Positions 45,023-55,424 of a DNA stretch of 64,000 nucleotides are shown one piece after another. The stretch is from Flagellimonas profundi (GTDB taxonomy: Bacteria > Bacteroidota > Bacteroidia > Flavobacteriales > Flavobacteriaceae): contig NZ_JAFLNM010000001.1 of the NCBI RefSeq assembly GCF_017313275.1, positions 372,001 to 436,000 on the forward strand, given 5' to 3'. Position 1 is the stretch's first letter, and each line of letters starts with the position of its first letter. The position numbers were made by a program, and so were the translations under genes. The notes beneath the pieces were generated by a model, which was not told where the DNA came from, ran no database searches, and saw only the letters and a list, made by a program, of their open reading frames with translations.

Positions 45023-46216
45023 ATGAAAAAAGAACAGAACAAATCCAGACGATCATTCCTCCAGAATTCTGCTTTGATGGGGGCAGGGGTAACATTGGCG
45101 AACCCAATGCAGCTGTTTGCGGATAACACTATTTCTAACTATAAGCCTATTGACATGGACCAGAATATTAAAACCAAAGGATATGCAGCTACCGATGATT
45201 CGGGAAAATTAAGCCCGTTCGAATTTGAACGCAGACCGGTAGGCGACGATGATGTATTGATAGACATAAAATTTGCCAGTATCTGTCACTCCGATATCCA
45301 CCAAGAAAAAGGCCATTGGGGCCCTCAACAGTATCCGCAAGTTCCTGGACACGAAATTGTTGGTATTGTGGCGGCCGTTGGTAAAAATGTGACCAAGTTC
45401 AAAGTGGGCGATCGTGCAGGGGTTGGCTGTATGGTGGACAGTTGTATGGAATGTGATAATTGTACCCATGGAGAAGAACACTATTGCGAAAGAGGGGAAA
45501 CTTTGTTTACCTATGGGTATCCTACAGAAGCGGAACCCACGGGTATCTCTCAAGGTGGATATTCCAATAAGATTGTGGTGAGGGACCATTTTGCAGTCCA
45601 TATTCCCGAGCACATTAGTTTTGAGGAGGCCGCACCATTACTTTGCGCTGGAATTACAACCTATTCCCCACTGATGAAAGCCGATTTTAAAATTGGTGAC
45701 AAAGTTGGTGTTGCAGGAATTGGAGGGTTAGGTCATATGGCCATTAAACTGGCTGTGGCCAAAGGAGCTGAGGTGTATGGATTTACTACTTCGGCGGACA
45801 AGGCAAAGGATATTTTGTCTTGGGGAGCCAAGGAAGCTGTTGTGGTAGACTCGTTGGATAAACTTCAGGCTTACCGTGGACAAATGGATTATATGATTTC
45901 CACCATTCCATACGCTTACGAAATGTCGTCCTACATGGATTGTGTGAAGCCCAACGGATTTTTCACCCAAGTTGGGGTGCCGATAGGAGGAGAGTACACG
46001 GTGAACAATTTCAACATGATGTTCAATAGGGTCAACTATAACAGTTCACTTATCGGTGGAATCCCTGAAACCCAAGAGGTCATTCATTTTTGTGCGGATA
46101 ATGGAGTCCGTCCGGAAATTGAAATTATAAACGCCGAGCAAATCAATGATGCTTGGGAAAAAGTGGTGAACAAGGAAGCGCGATACCGATATGTTATCGA
46201 CGCAGCCACATTTTAA
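45023..46216 (+). CDS. zinc alcohol dehydrogenase (CAD-like) with Tat leader
   Basis: 397 residues. A twin-arginine leader (R9, R10 in SRRSFLQNSALMGAG) precedes a normal zinc medium-chain dehydrogenase of the CAD/YahK type: catalytic Zn ligands C88 and H110-E111 (CHSDIHQEKG; PGHEIVG), structural Zn C141, C144, C147, C155, and Rossmann GIGGLGHMAIKLA. Cytoplasmic NADPH enzymes of this class normally lack leaders; export would deny them their usual cofactor unless folded with it. The Tat pathway can carry folded holo-proteins. Substrate probably a small aldehyde or alcohol. Confidence 0.88.
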   Translation: MKKEQNKSRRSFLQNSALMGAGVTLANPMQLFADNTISNYKPIDMDQNIKTKGYAATDDSGKLSPFEFERRPVGDDDVLIDIKFASICHSDIHQEKGHWGPQQYPQVPGHEIVGIVAAVGKNVTKFKVGDRAGVGCMVDSCMECDNCTHGEEHYCERGETLFTYGYPTEAEPTGISQGGYSNKIVVRDHFAVHIPEHISFEEAAPLLCAGITTYSPLMKADFKIGDKVGVAGIGGLGHMAIKLAVAKGAEVYGFTTSADKAKDILSWGAKEAVVVDSLDKLQAYRGQMDYMISTIPYAYEMSSYMDCVKPNGFFTQVGVPIGGEYTVNNFNMMFNRVNYNSSLIGGIPETQEVIHFCADNGVRPEIEIINAEQINDAWEKVVNKEARYRYVIDAATF

Positions 46217-46243
46217 TCGAATTAATAACAATAAAAATAGACT

Positions 46244-47098
46244 ATGATATTACAAGAAACATATACACTAAACAACAAAGTAGAAATTCCAAAATTGGGT
46301 CTTGGTACTTGGTTCATCGACAATGATGCCGTAGTACAGGCCGTGAAGGATGCGGTAAAATTGGGTTATCGCCATATCGATACTGCCCAAGCCTACCAAA
46401 ACGAGGAAGGTGTAGGCCAGGGAATAAAAGAAAGCGACGCGGATCGAAGCGAACTTTTCGTGACCACAAAACTAGCTGCGGAAGTAAAGTCTTATGATGA
46501 AGCCATGGCTGCCATTGACAAATCTTTGGATGTGATGGGATTGGATTATATCGATTTAATGATTATCCATAGCCCAAAACCATGGCAGGACTTCAAGGGC
46601 GAAGAACGCTTTTTTGAAGGTAATCTAGCAGCTTGGAAAGCTTTGGAAGAAGCTTATGAAGCAGGAAAACTTAAAGCTATCGGTCTTTCCAACTTCGAAA
46701 TCGAAGATGTGCAAAACATTTTGGACAATGGTTCCATTAAACCTGCAGTGAATCAAATATTGGCGCACGTAACCAATGTACCAAAGGAAACTATCGAATT
46801 CTGCAAGAAGAACAATATTTTGGTAGAGGCTTACTCTCCAATAGGGCATGGGGAATTGTTCAATAATGATGAGGTGGTCAAAATGGCTGAAAAGTATGGA
46901 GTTTCCGTACCGCAGTTGGGCATCCGCTTCGATCTGCAATTGGGTCTACTTCCCCTACCAAAAACAGCTAATCCAGACCATATGAAAAGCAATGCCGAGT
47001 TGGATTTCGAAATATCGCAAGAAGATATGGAAGCACTTCAAAATCTGGAAAAAATAGAAGACTACGGAGAGGCCAGTAAGTTTCCGGTATTTGCTTAA
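46244..47098 (+). CDS. aldo/keto reductase (2,5-diketo-D-gluconate reductase-like)
   Basis: 284 residues. The typical AKR signatures are visible: LGLGTWFIDNDAVVQ, the catalytic Asp/Tyr in GYRHIDTAQAYQNEE, Lys in LFVTTKLAAEV and His in DLMIIHSPKPW, then IGLSNFEIEDVQ. Cytoplasmic NADPH-dependent reduction of aldehydes/ketones. It follows the Tat-leader dehydrogenase by 27 bp and precedes the second cupin by 40 bp, so it belongs to one transcript ending at the terminator at 47581. Confidence 0.92.
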   Translation: MILQETYTLNNKVEIPKLGLGTWFIDNDAVVQAVKDAVKLGYRHIDTAQAYQNEEGVGQGIKESDADRSELFVTTKLAAEVKSYDEAMAAIDKSLDVMGLDYIDLMIIHSPKPWQDFKGEERFFEGNLAAWKALEEAYEAGKLKAIGLSNFEIEDVQNILDNGSIKPAVNQILAHVTNVPKETIEFCKKNNILVEAYSPIGHGELFNNDEVVKMAEKYGVSVPQLGIRFDLQLGLLPLPKTANPDHMKSNAELDFEISQEDMEALQNLEKIEDYGEASKFPVFA

Positions 47099-47138
47099 GT
47101 GTTTCAAGGAAAGGAATTAAAATAGGAAAAATAAAATC

Positions 47139-47540
47139 ATGAAAATTTATAAAAATGGGGAAATCCCATCCATGAAAGGACCGGAAGAATGGTTTACCGG
47201 GGATGTGATTGTTGATCCTCTTTATCAAAATGTAGAAAATGTTACTAAAGGTGCTGCCGCTTTGGTCACTTTTGCACCAGGGGCCAGGACTGCTTGGCAT
47301 ACCCATCCTGCAGGACAAACCTTGATCGTGCAATCGGGGTTGGGTTGGATTCAAAAAGAAGGTGGTCCCATTGAGGAAATTCGCCCTGGGGATATCGTCT
47401 ATTTTGAACCCAACGAAAAGCACTGGCATGGAGCATCTGCAAATAAGGCAATGAGCCATATTGCCGTTCAGGAAGAAGTGGATGGCGAAGTGGTGACCTG
47501 GATGGAGAAAGTAACCGATGAAGAATACTCCAAAAGCTAG
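47139..47540 (+). CDS. cupin domain protein (cytoplasmic paralogue)
   Basis: 133 residues, no signal peptide. Metal-ligand motifs AWHTHPAGQTLIV and KHWHGASANKAMSH, with TWMEKVTDEEY at the end. Almost the same motifs occur in the lipoprotein cupin at 44505 (WMEPVSDEQY), so the pair arose by duplication with loss or gain of a lipoprotein signal. The two would act on either side of the membrane on related ligands. Last gene before the terminator. Confidence 0.88.
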   Translation: MKIYKNGEIPSMKGPEEWFTGDVIVDPLYQNVENVTKGAAALVTFAPGARTAWHTHPAGQTLIVQSGLGWIQKEGGPIEEIRPGDIVYFEPNEKHWHGASANKAMSHIAVQEEVDGEVVTWMEKVTDEEYSKS

Positions 47541-47580
47541 GGCTAGGTATTAAAAGATACTATTGAAAAAGAAAATATCG

Positions 47581-47620
47581 CTTTGGGCAATGGAGGTTTA
47601 CTTTATTGCCCAAAGTTTTT
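47581..47620 (+). terminator. intrinsic terminator
   Basis: Perfect 11-bp stem (CTTTGGGCAAT at 47581-47591 and ATTGCCCAAAG at 47605-47615), a 13-base loop, then TTTTT. Ends the redox cluster that starts at 43137. Confidence 0.85.
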
Positions 47621-47632
47621 AAATGAAGATAC

Positions 47633-48019
47633 ATGAGCGAAATATCAAAAAAACTGACAACGGAAGAAATAGAGCAAATAGCTGAGAATGACGATTTTCA
47701 TATTTCCGTTCTAAAAGAAGACGGAGAGACTTATGGTAGGTTGACCTGGATTTGGTCCGTGTCCGTGGATGGTAAACTCTATGTACGTGCTTACAATGGG
47801 GTCAATTCCAGATGGCACAAATCCGCCTTGAAGCAAAAGGAAGGAAAAATAAAGGCCGCAGGTATGGAAAAGAAAGTCCGTTTTGAACCCGTGGATGGCT
47901 CATTGAATGAAAAAATCGACCAAGCCTATCGTCGGAAATACAGTTCAAGCCCTTATTTGGGCTCCATGATAAGCGATACGGCCAAAGCGTCAACTGTTGA
48001 AGTAAAGCCGTTTAATTAA
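47633..48019 (+). CDS. DUF2255 family protein
   Basis: 128 residues with the DUF2255 pattern: ISVLKEDGETYGRLTWIWSV, KLYVRAYNGVNSRWHKSAL, and VRFEPVDGSLNEKIDQAYRRK, ending in SSPYLGSMISDTA. The family is a pyridoxamine-oxidase-like split barrel of unknown role, often found near nitrogen or carbonyl redox genes. Starts 13 bp after the terminator at 47581-47620, so it is probably separately transcribed or read through at low level. Confidence 0.85.
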   Translation: MSEISKKLTTEEIEQIAENDDFHISVLKEDGETYGRLTWIWSVSVDGKLYVRAYNGVNSRWHKSALKQKEGKIKAAGMEKKVRFEPVDGSLNEKIDQAYRRKYSSSPYLGSMISDTAKASTVEVKPFN

Positions 48020-48096
48020 GGCGACAATTACTTACTAGGGGTAATATTTGGGAAATAAATGGTATAGAGCGTTTGGTTTAATCATAAAACCATCAA

Positions 48097-48117
48097 AAAG
48101 TGTTACATTAACACTTT
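48097..48117. promoter_or_regulatory. operator-like palindrome before GH2
   Basis: AAAGTGTTA-CAT-TAACACTTT, a perfect 9-bp inverted repeat centred 42 bp before the GH2 start. No terminator poly-T follows and the arms are AT-rich, so it fits a protein-binding site rather than an RNA hairpin. Confidence 0.55.
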
Positions 48118-48148
48118 AAATGGAATTGATGAATCAAACACCAGTTTT

Positions 48149-49951
48149 ATGTTGAAGAACAACTACTACATTATTCTTCTTGTTGTTTTTGTGAGCGTGT
48201 CCACTCAAGCCCAAGATATTTTTATAACCAATACCCAAAATAGGGACTTTGTTAGTTTGAACGGAAAATGGAAATATGTTTTAGACCCCTATCAAACAGG
48301 AGGCATGGGAGGGATGCCTGTTTACAAAAACTATATCCCCAAAGACAAATCCGATCGAGTGGAGTACGGGTTTAACAATGGCAAAACACTTTGGGTTCCT
48401 GGGAGTTGGAACACACAACATCCCGAATTGACCTATTTTGAGGGGAACATTTGGTACCGAAGAACTTTTGATAAGGAAGACCTTTCCGAAGACAATCGCT
48501 ACTTTGTCCATATCGGTGCTGCAAACTATAGGACCACGGTTACCTTTAACGGTGAAGTTTTGGGCAGTCATGAAGGTGGCTTTACCCCCTTTTCTTTTGA
48601 GATTACCGATTTAATTAAGAAAGAGGATAACTTTTTGATCATTGGAGTGGATAATACCAGGGCCGATGATAATATTCCCTCCAAGGTTGCGGATTGGTTC
48701 AATCACGGAGGCATCATTCGAGATGTAAAGCTTATTGAAACGCCGTCCACTTTTATCAACAATTATTTTATTTCCCTGGATGCATCCACTCTGGATCAAA
48801 GAACGAAGCAAATTAAGGGCAACTTGGAGTTAAATGGCAGTTCAATGCCCAAACAAGCACAGCTCATCATTCCTGAATTACGGGTAAATCAAGATATTGC
48901 AATCAACCCAGATGGCACTGCAGAGTTTAATGCCCTTACAAAAGGGATGGAACTATGGTCGCCCAAAAATCCAAAATTATACGAGGTGACTTTGGTGGCG
49001 GGAAAGGATACGATACGTGATCAGATTGGGTTCAGGACCATCGAGATCCAGGAAAAACAAATTGTGCTCAATGGGAAGCCCATTTTTTTAAAGGGAATAT
49101 GTCTTCACGACGAAAATCCCTTGCGTAAAGATCGCGCAAACGCTATTGAAGATGCCGAATTGGTATTAGGTTGGGCACAGGAATTGGGATGCAATTTTAT
49201 CCGATTGGCCCATTATCCACACCAAGAAAATATAGTTCGACTGGCCGATAAATTGGGAATTCTGCTTTGGGAGGAGCTGCCCTTGTATTGGGGAATTCAA
49301 TGGGATAACCCCGAAGTATTGGAAAAAGCCAAAAAACAGTACACTGAAATGATCGATCGGGATTTTAATAGGGCAAGTACGGTAATTTGGTCCATCGCCA
49401 ACGAAACGGCTTCCATTCCCGATAGGAACAATTTTTTGGGGGAATTAGCGGATTATATCAGAAGTATTGACGATACCCGTTTACTCTCCGCTGCCATTAA
49501 AAAGGATCAGGAACTGGATGGCCATCCCGACAGTGTTTATACCTATAATGACCCACTTATTGAAAAATTGGATATCATCAGTATCAATGAATATTTGGGA
49601 TGGTATGGAGGAGCCCCGGAGGAAACACGAAAAAAATCGTTTGAGTTTGGTTTTGAAAAGCCCGTTATCGTAAGCGAGTTCGGTGGAGGTGCCTTGCAGG
49701 GCTTCTATGGTGACAAACGTACCCGTTGGAGCGAGGAATTCCAAGAGTACCTGTACCAGGAGAGTTTGGCCATGTTCGATAAGATCGATGGCCTATCGGG
49801 AATGGCCCCTTGGATATTGGTGGACTTTATGTCTCCCTTAAGACAATTGCCCGGGGTGCAGGATGGGTGGAACAGAAAGGGGCTGATCTCTGAAAAAGGA
49901 AGAAAGAAAAAAGCATTTTTTGTACTTCAGAAGTACTACGATAAAAAATAA
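48149..49951 (+). CDS. glycoside hydrolase family 2 protein (beta-glucuronidase/galactosidase-like)
   Basis: 600 residues with a Sec signal peptide (YIILLVVFVSVSTQA). GH2 layout: sugar-binding domain (SLNGKWKYVLDPYQ, YRTTVTFNGEVLGSHEGGFTP), immunoglobulin-like domain, then the TIM barrel. Acid/base E419 in WSIANETAS and nucleophile E510 in VSEFGGGALQG are visible, as in beta-glucuronidases. Compact for GH2 (usually 600-1100). Exported, so likely periplasmic, releasing sugar for the adjacent rhamnose genes or others. Its substrate cannot be fixed by sequence. Confidence 0.88.
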   Translation: MLKNNYYIILLVVFVSVSTQAQDIFITNTQNRDFVSLNGKWKYVLDPYQTGGMGGMPVYKNYIPKDKSDRVEYGFNNGKTLWVPGSWNTQHPELTYFEGNIWYRRTFDKEDLSEDNRYFVHIGAANYRTTVTFNGEVLGSHEGGFTPFSFEITDLIKKEDNFLIIGVDNTRADDNIPSKVADWFNHGGIIRDVKLIETPSTFINNYFISLDASTLDQRTKQIKGNLELNGSSMPKQAQLIIPELRVNQDIAINPDGTAEFNALTKGMELWSPKNPKLYEVTLVAGKDTIRDQIGFRTIEIQEKQIVLNGKPIFLKGICLHDENPLRKDRANAIEDAELVLGWAQELGCNFIRLAHYPHQENIVRLADKLGILLWEELPLYWGIQWDNPEVLEKAKKQYTEMIDRDFNRASTVIWSIANETASIPDRNNFLGELADYIRSIDDTRLLSAAIKKDQELDGHPDSVYTYNDPLIEKLDIISINEYLGWYGGAPEETRKKSFEFGFEKPVIVSEFGGGALQGFYGDKRTRWSEEFQEYLYQESLAMFDKIDGLSGMAPWILVDFMSPLRQLPGVQDGWNRKGLISEKGRKKKAFFVLQKYYDKK

Positions 49952-49967
49952 AAAACCGGCTGATAAG

Positions 49968-49997
49968 AAAAAGAGCAATTTTAAAATTGCCCTTTTT
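49968..49997. terminator. bidirectional intrinsic terminator
   Basis: AAAAAG-A-GCAATTTT pairs with AAAATTGC-C-CTTTTT in a near-perfect stem that serves both strands: T-run on plus for the GH2 gene and A-run/T-run on minus for the esterase gene, 17-20 bp from each stop codon. Confidence 0.75.
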
Positions 49998-50017
49998 TAC
50001 ATGGTCTTTGGTCCAAA

Positions 50018-51211
<1,194 letters not shown>

Positions 51212-51443
51212 TTATATGCTCCACTATATATTGAGGGCATGCAAATTTTAATGCCAATCCATGGGTTTTACCATGTAATTTGTCACGTTCAACCCTTACC
51301 GTTTTAAATTGGGATGTACCTTGTCAAAAACAGTCCGAGTCGAGTATCAAGTAAAGTTATGGGATAAACTTAGCTATTGATATACCACAATTACTGATAT
51401 AAATACCCGTATTACCGATGCCTTATAAAATGTTGCTGTTTTT

Positions 51444-52853
51444 TTACGAGCTGACCGTTTTCTTTTTAGAAAAAAGTAAAAAGAGTAGTCCACAAAACAA
51501 CCACGCTGGCAAGGTCATGAAAGATAAAAAGACATCAAAAGTTACGGATATAAAGTAACAAATACCAAAACTGATGGCCCAGGCCCAAAATACCGCCCGA
51601 TTGAACTTCATATTCATTTTTTCAGCATAATCTATGATGATATTGGCCTTTTTGCCATAAAAGTGTTCAAATACGATGATAGCTCCCATGGGTGCCAAAA
51701 TAAAACCGTACAGTGCTACAAAATCCAATAGTTTCATGGCAAATGCTGGGAAAAGTCCCGCCAAGGTGGCCACACTACCTGCAATAATGGTGACCCAGAA
51801 GGTCGAGGTTTTTGGAATAATAGCCTGAAATGCCAATCCTGCCCTGTAAATGGTTGGGTTGGCCGTTGTCCATCCTGCCAAAACCACGGCAATGGCTCCA
51901 AAGATGCCCAAAGCATTGTAAGCCAGGGGACCCGGGGCAACTGTTGGCGCCGTACCATCCGTCAAAGCTGCCTGTGCTTCTGGAGATTGCAAGTAAACCG
52001 CATAGAGCAGTGCCGCTGCAATCCATGCCATATAGTGGCCTACATACATTCCTGCTGCGGTGGTCCAACCAGAACTTGCCTTTTTTGCAAAGCGGAACAC
52101 AGAAAGGTCCGACATTCCCACATGCATGGCTGCATTGGCAAACCAAGACCAAATCATAACGTGCCAAAATGTATATTTAATTTGGCCTGGGAAAGGCTCA
52201 CTTCCCTCGCCCCAAATATTCCAAAAATCGGCAAAACTGTTCACATCAAGGTCACGTAAGGCAACAATGCCACTGGCCAAAAATGCCAATACAATTATCG
52301 GAGACATATAATTGGCCGCTTTGGAAACAGTTTCATATCCTTTTGCTGCAATAATGGAAATTACTGCTCCAATGGCCAAAACGATTATGATCCAAGTGAT
52401 ACCATTGGGCATGGTATCGGTCAATTTTGGCATTTCCATGTCAAAAGGAATACCCACTGCAGTGGCCGAAACCGTGATCATGGCGCCAGCAAGAAAACAG
52501 AAGAGGATTCCATTCGCAAGATTGTAGACCGTCACTAAATTTTTCCCCACAATTTTCTCCAATTGATAGTATAGGGTAAGCCGGTACTTCACCGCTATTT
52601 CTGCCGTAAGAAAGCGCCAGCTCAATACTGCCAAAAGATTACCCAAAAGAAGTCCCACAATTAAATCAAAAGCGCTCACACCTGTGGTTAAAAAGAGTGG
52701 ACCGATTACAAATTCGGTACCTGCTGCATGTTCACCGGCATACATCCCCAAAAAGCTTTTCCAACTTTTCAGTTTTGATTGAGGAACAGGTTCTCTTTCA
52801 AATTCGCCGCCTGCTATCTCCTCGATTTCTTCATCAATATTATATTGGCTCAT
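51444..52853 (-). CDS. NCS1-like permease of the rhamnose operon
   Basis: 469 residues with about twelve membrane helices in the NCS1/purine-cytosine permease-type fold: EHAAGTEFVIGPLF, YQLEKIVGKNLVTVYN, GMSDLSVFRFAKKASSGWT and FGICYFISVTFDVF are matching features. Known NCS1 carriers move nucleobases, allantoin or hydantoins, but this gene is the last gene of the rhamnose operon. Inference: it imports L-rhamnose or another product of the pathway. No rhamnose symporter RhaT is seen in the window, which strengthens that reading without proving it. Family assignment is by eye. Confidence 0.75.
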   Translation of the reverse strand: MSQYNIDEEIEEIAGGEFEREPVPQSKLKSWKSFLGMYAGEHAAGTEFVIGPLFLTTGVSAFDLIVGLLLGNLLAVLSWRFLTAEIAVKYRLTLYYQLEKIVGKNLVTVYNLANGILFCFLAGAMITVSATAVGIPFDMEMPKLTDTMPNGITWIIIVLAIGAVISIIAAKGYETVSKAANYMSPIIVLAFLASGIVALRDLDVNSFADFWNIWGEGSEPFPGQIKYTFWHVMIWSWFANAAMHVGMSDLSVFRFAKKASSGWTTAAGMYVGHYMAWIAAALLYAVYLQSPEAQAALTDGTAPTVAPGPLAYNALGIFGAIAVVLAGWTTANPTIYRAGLAFQAIIPKTSTFWVTIIAGSVATLAGLFPAFAMKLLDFVALYGFILAPMGAIIVFEHFYGKKANIIIDYAEKMNMKFNRAVFWAWAISFGICYFISVTFDVFLSFMTLPAWLFCGLLFLLFSKKKTVSS

Positions 52854-52893
52854 GTGGGTTTGGTTTGTATCGTTAAATTTATGTGCTTGTTTG

Positions 52894-54039
52894 TTAGATC
52901 AGGTGCTTATGAAGATCTTGGATGTTCTCGCAGCACAATTGATCCATAATTTGTTGTAGTTGGACCTTTAAAATTGTCATGGTGTGGTCGCCTCCTTTTT
53001 TGCCCATGGCAGCGGCACCGTACATAAAGGAACGCCCCATAAAGGTAAATTCGGCTCCCCGCGCCAAAGAACGTGCCATATCGGGTCCTGAACGCATTCC
53101 ACTGTCCATCATAACCGTGATTTGGTCCTTGTATTTGGCAGCAATCCGTGTCAAAGGAGCAATCGTGGATTCTCCCGCATCCAATTGTCTGCCACCGTGA
53201 TTGGAAACGATAATTCCATCGAATCCTAATCTTATGGCCTGTTCGGTATCTTCTTCCGAGGCTACGCCTTTCAACACCAATTTTCCTTTCCATTTGTCCC
53301 TGATCGGTTTGATGCGTTCTTCGTTCAAGCGTCCTGAAAAGGTTTTGTCCATAAACTTGCCCAATTGCTTTAGGTTGAGTCCCTCTGGGGTGTATGGTCT
53401 TAAGGTTTCAAATGTGGGAATGCCGTGCCTAAGGGTTTGAAGTGCCCAATTTGGTTTCCCTAATATTTGAAGAATGTTGGCCATCGTCATTTTGGGAGGC
53501 AAGGCCAACCCATTCTTAAAGTCACGTGGTCTGTAACCGAAGGTGGGTACATCGCAAAGCAAGACCAAAACAGGACAGCCTGCTGCGGCCGCTCTATCCA
53601 AAATATCATTTCTAACAGCATCTTCCGCCGGATTGTATAATTGAAACCAAGCTTTACCTTCGGTGAGTTCGCTGGCCCTTTCAATATCCATGGTGGTCAC
53701 AGTGCTCAAGATAAACGGTACATTGTGTTTGTTGGCCGCCTTGGCCAAAATTTCCGGCGAATTGGGCCACATCAACCCTTGAAGGCCAACAGGTGCCACA
53801 CCAAAAGGGGCATCGTATTCTTCTCCGAACAAAGTGGTTTTTATGGAAGCACCCTTAAAATCCTTGATATAGGTCGGTTTAAGTTGAATATCCCTTATTT
53901 CGGAGGTGTTTCTACGAATATTGACATCTTCGTTGCAACCTCCATCCAAATATTCAAATGCAAAGCGCGGAATTCTTTTCTTGGCTTTATCCCTTAAATC
54001 GTCAACAGAAGGATATCGGGTATCAAAACTTTGGGCCAT
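52894..54039 (-). CDS. lldD: FMN-dependent L-lactate dehydrogenase/alpha-hydroxy acid oxidase
   Basis: 381 residues of the LldD/glycolate-oxidase family. The start RIPRFAFEYLDGGCNEDVNI, the FGVAPVGLQGLMWPN region and the catalytic His-Arg pair in VSNHGGRQLDAGES are all present, and the phosphate-binding MDSGMRSGPDMARSLARG is intact. It would oxidise L-lactate (the end product of the rhamnose aldolase-dehydrogenase) to pyruvate. Two bases after the kinase stop, hence in the same operon. Acceptor is either quinone or O2; sequence does not decide. Confidence 0.88.
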   Translation of the reverse strand: MAQSFDTRYPSVDDLRDKAKKRIPRFAFEYLDGGCNEDVNIRRNTSEIRDIQLKPTYIKDFKGASIKTTLFGEEYDAPFGVAPVGLQGLMWPNSPEILAKAANKHNVPFILSTVTTMDIERASELTEGKAWFQLYNPAEDAVRNDILDRAAAAGCPVLVLLCDVPTFGYRPRDFKNGLALPPKMTMANILQILGKPNWALQTLRHGIPTFETLRPYTPEGLNLKQLGKFMDKTFSGRLNEERIKPIRDKWKGKLVLKGVASEEDTEQAIRLGFDGIIVSNHGGRQLDAGESTIAPLTRIAAKYKDQITVMMDSGMRSGPDMARSLARGAEFTFMGRSFMYGAAAMGKKGGDHTMTILKVQLQQIMDQLCCENIQDLHKHLI

Positions 54040-54040
54040 A

Positions 54041-55414
54041 TCAATTTGTAATTAAAGGTCTATGTTTTTTTAAAGCGTAGTTCTTTTTCAGGAACTTTTG
54101 GTCCAATTCTACATTGGAAATGGCTATGGCCGCCCCCAATGCAGAACCGAGTGATGCATCCGTGGTCTTCACCTTCATCCCATCAAATCCACGGGCCAAT
54201 AATTCCACGAATATTTGATTGTTGGTAAAGCCTCCGTCAATATACAATTGTTTGATGTTATCCTTTCCGATAGCTCGTTGTATACTTTCTATTTGCAATT
54301 CCACTAGTTCCATCATTAATTGGTGATAGGCTTCTTCATAGGAATTAAATTGCATTGGTGCTTGTACGTCCGGAGATGCTGCATCAAGACTTGCCCATTT
54401 AAATTTATGGGTAAAATTATCCTTTATCCTTTGATGGATATCGGCATCAAAACTTACGGTCTTGTGATAATCTTCGGAAACTCCGAAGAGTGTTGCCAGT
54501 TCCCTGACCTGTTCATTGTACTCATTGCCCAGGAACAATCGTGCAGCCTTTACGGGCTCACCATTGATGCGCATATAATTAATGCAATTGGAATCGGTAT
54601 CCTCATCCGTCAAAAGTTCTTTGGAAAATGGATTGAGGGCAATGCTCCATGTTCCTGTGGAAAGCAACAGGAACTTTTTGTCAATACTTCGAATGTAAGG
54701 TAAAAGGGCCGAGGAGCTATCATGTATCCCAACGCCCACTTTGATTTGATGTCCCATGAGGTTGGTGTTGATACTGGTCCCCGTATCCACGATGGAAGGC
54801 AATAACTTATGGATTTCCTCTTGGTAGACCCATTCGTGGTAATCCTCTTTTTCATAGTTCCAAAGCGCAGTATGGCAACCAATACTGGTATATTCACTAA
54901 CCGGAATTCCCGTAAACAAATAGCTTAGATATTGTGGTAAATGCAGTGAATACTTGATTTTTGAAAATACCTCCGGTTTTTCGTGCTTTAACCAATAGAG
55001 TTGGATGCCCGAGTTGAGCATGCCCTCTCGTGTGGTGCCCGTTTCCCTGCAAAATTTTATCTCCGGTCCATACTTCGCGTAGAACTTTTCAACAATGTCG
55101 TTATTGATGGGTTTGGTGTAATTGTATAGCGGGGTGACCACTTTCCCCATATCATCCAAATGAACGAAGCTTGCCCCGTAAGATGAAAAATTGACAGCTT
55201 TTACTTTATAATCCTTGGACTTTAGAATGCTGTGAAAGGTATTCTTTATCCAGTTTTGAAGTTCGATCAGATTTTCCGTGGGATGGCCATCCTCGTCTTG
55301 AATAGGCTCTAAATAGGTGTAATCGCGATGGACTTCTTTGAAGTCCATGTCAAAGAGAAAGAACTTTTTGTTTGTCTTGCCAATGTCAAAAACCGCAATT
55401 ACTTCTTTTGCCAT
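54041..55414 (-). CDS. rhaB: FGGY-family rhamnulokinase
   Basis: 457 residues with the FGGY/hexokinase actin-like fold. Beginning VIAVFDIGKTNKKFFLFD gives the phosphate-1 loop, NFSSYGASFVHLDDMGKV and HDSSSALLPYIR (catalytic Asp region, GVGIHDSS) follow, and the adenosine site is YIDGGFTNNQIFVE. Placed between the isomerase and lldD, its role is phosphorylation of L-rhamnulose. FGGY proteins cannot be assigned to one sugar with certainty from sequence alone; the operon carries the argument. Confidence 0.88.
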   Translation of the reverse strand: MAKEVIAVFDIGKTNKKFFLFDMDFKEVHRDYTYLEPIQDEDGHPTENLIELQNWIKNTFHSILKSKDYKVKAVNFSSYGASFVHLDDMGKVVTPLYNYTKPINNDIVEKFYAKYGPEIKFCRETGTTREGMLNSGIQLYWLKHEKPEVFSKIKYSLHLPQYLSYLFTGIPVSEYTSIGCHTALWNYEKEDYHEWVYQEEIHKLLPSIVDTGTSINTNLMGHQIKVGVGIHDSSSALLPYIRSIDKKFLLLSTGTWSIALNPFSKELLTDEDTDSNCINYMRINGEPVKAARLFLGNEYNEQVRELATLFGVSEDYHKTVSFDADIHQRIKDNFTHKFKWASLDAASPDVQAPMQFNSYEEAYHQLMMELVELQIESIQRAIGKDNIKQLYIDGGFTNNQIFVELLARGFDGMKVKTTDASLGSALGAAIAISNVELDQKFLKKNYALKKHRPLITN

Positions 55415-55424
55415 ATGATTTGGA

